Source of the DNA: Actinomadura citrea
GTDB lineage: Bacteria; Actinomycetota; Actinomycetes; Streptosporangiales; Streptosporangiaceae
DNA: 64,000 nt
NCBI RefSeq assembly: GCF_013409045.1
Contig: NZ_JACCBT010000001.1
Location: 1,736,001-1,800,000 of the forward strand
Direction of reading: 5' to 3'
Shown here: positions 63,072 through 64,000 of the stretch, piece by piece
Layout: every line of letters begins with the position of its first letter
Position numbering within the stretch: position 1 is the stretch's first letter
The notes under the pieces: generated by a model
What the model was told of the DNA's origin: nothing
The model's database searches: none
What the model saw: only the letters and a program-made list of their open reading frames with translations
Made by a program: the position numbers and the translations under genes

Positions 63072-63108
63072 AAGGCGCCTCACGTCGACGACGTGGGGCG
63101 CCTTTTCT
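63072..63108 (+). terminator. Intrinsic terminator of the DUF4262 gene
   Basis: 15-bp arms (63072-63086 and 63090-63104) with one G-T pair and a GAC loop, followed by TTCT on the plus strand. Confidence 0.85.
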
Positions 63109-63143
63109 GCCGGAATCCGGCAGCCGGTCCGGAACAGAGAGAT

Positions 63144-63181
63144 GCCCCGGTGGGAACGGCGTCAGCCGTCCCCACCGGGGC
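63144..63181 (-). terminator. Hairpin after the truncated 3'-edge gene
   Basis: 17-bp arms (63144-63160 and 63165-63181) with one mismatch and a GTCA loop, about 50 bases past the stop of the minus-strand gene. Confidence 0.7.
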
Positions 63182-63229
63182 ACCGGTGTGCTTACCCGCC
63201 GACCGTCACTTGCGCACGGTCATCGGGTG

Positions 63230-64000
63230 TTACCTGGCCAGCAGATCCGGGATGATGATCTGCTGCCCGTCGGGCAGGACCCCGTGCAGGCCGGGGTCGT
63301 TGTAGTACAGCGCGGTGAGCCTCGCGCCCGATCCGGGATCGCCCTCCGTCTCCGCGTGGATCCCCTCGTACGGGTGGATCGTCACGTTGTCGAAGGTCAG
63401 CCCCGGGTAGGCCGCACTCAGCTCCGAGCCGCCGCCGACGATGGCCTTGGCCATCTTGTCGGCCTCGGCCTTGATCCGCCCCTCGCTGGCGTTCTCGACA
63501 CCGATCAGCAGGACCCGCTCACGGGAGGGGTCCTTGGACATCGAGTGCTTGAGGACGGCGTGCACGTAGCCCCAGCTCGCGCCGGAGTGCACGTCCACCG
63601 GGCGACCGGTGCTCCCCATCGCCTTCCAGGTCTCGTCCCCGTGCCGGATCTGCTGGTCGAACAGCGTCTCCAGCGCCGGAACGCGGCCCCCGGTCTCCAG
63701 CTCCTCGCGGAGCAGGTCCCGGACGATGTCGAGGTCCTCCTCGTAGGGCAGGACCGTGAGACGGGCCCGCTGCTCCGCGGTGATCTGGCCGCGGAGCTCG
63801 TTGACGAGGTTCTCGCGGAACAGGCCCTCGACGATGCTGGTCCGACCGTCCCACAGGGAGATCAGGTCGAGGTACAGCCCGTTCGGGATGTGCCCCTTCC
63901 GCGCTCCGGGCAGGAAGTACAGGTCGTACCCGGTGTTCGGGATGTTGAGCACGATCTCGATCTCCAGCCCGGGGTTGGCGGACAGGAGGGCGAGAACGAT
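63230..64000 (-). CDS. Truncated protein of unknown function at the window edge
   Basis: The frame runs off the right edge, so only the C-terminal 256 residues are present. It begins in-window with IVLALLSANPGLEIEIVLNIPN and continues LYFLPGARKGHIPNGLYLDLISLWDG, TVLPYEEDLDIVRDLLREELE, DVHSGASWGYVHAVLKHSM, RVLLIGVENASEGRIKAEADKMAKAIVGGG and a C-terminus IIIPDLLAR. No family recognised. Alternating strands and helices suggest a soluble alpha/beta protein. Followed by a hairpin terminator. Confidence 0.75.
   Translation of the reverse strand: MVLALLSANPGLEIEIVLNIPNTGYDLYFLPGARKGHIPNGLYLDLISLWDGRTSIVEGLFRENLVNELRGQITAEQRARLTVLPYEEDLDIVRDLLREELETGGRVPALETLFDQQIRHGDETWKAMGSTGRPVDVHSGASWGYVHAVLKHSMSKDPSRERVLLIGVENASEGRIKAEADKMAKAIVGGGSELSAAYPGLTFDNVTIHPYEGIHAETEGDPGSGARLTALYYNDPGLHGVLPDGQQIIIPDLLAR

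Overview
This is about 72% GC DNA with near-saturated G/C third codon positions. Most starts are SD-led ATG or GTG and many genes overlap by ATGA. That fits a filamentous actinomycete. The gene content (Mut7-C protein, DUF6542, c-di-AMP riboswitch before an NlpC/P60 hydrolase, Tcp-type conjugation genes) suggests the Streptosporangiales/Thermomonosporaceae side, for example an Actinomadura-like chromosome; that placement is inference. No tRNA, rRNA, CRISPR array, insertion sequence, integrase or relaxase was seen.

Layout. 1-3.9 kb holds housekeeping genes (3' end of ispH, DUF6542 membrane protein, rmuC, ychF). 4.3-15.5 kb is a compact, translationally coupled conjugation-type cluster (T4SS-1): TcpC/VirB8-like, TcpD-like, a TcpE-ParA fusion, TcpF/VirB4, TcpH/VirB6-like, a second small VirB8-like protein, and a TcpG-like wall hydrolase. 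15.5-18.6 kb is a MarR regulator divergent from an amidohydrolase, a Mut7-C protein and a Nudix hydrolase. 18.6-22.2 kb has 120-bp repeats, a c-di-AMP riboswitch with its NlpC/P60 hydrolase, and typA.

22.2-30.2 kb is a six-gene minus-strand operon: DUF4282 protein, Ser/Thr kinase, coiled-coil protein, ClpB-like AAA ATPase, NrdG-like radical SAM protein and FHA protein. It reads as one phospho-signalling unit of unknown output. 30.3-33.4 kb holds three proteins of unknown role, one with a primase-type CHC2 zinc finger.

33.4-59.3 kb is a second, larger secretion/conjugation-like locus (T4SS-2). It has a VirB11/CpaF-like protein lacking its P-loop, a TadZ/CpaE-like ParA, VirB4, a 1346-aa VirB6-like channel protein, a 1266-aa transglycosylase/NlpC-P60 protein, VirB3-, VirB8- and VirB2-sized membrane proteins, a VirD4-like ATPase and a NERD protein. 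It ends with what looks like its own transcription apparatus: a sigma factor coupled to a tail-anchored disordered protein, divergent from a NusA-like S1-KH-KH protein that lacks the RNAP-binding domain. 59.3-64 kb holds an orphan OmpR-type regulator, a Lon-like PDZ protease, a DnaJ/NERD-like membrane protein, a DUF4262 protein and a truncated unknown gene.

The most unusual points are two different T4SS-like machines side by side with no DNA-processing genes, a dedicated sigma/NusA-like pair, and two ATPase-fold proteins (the TcpE-ParA fusion and the VirB11-like protein) that have lost canonical P-loop residues. All family assignments are from reading motifs; no database search was run.
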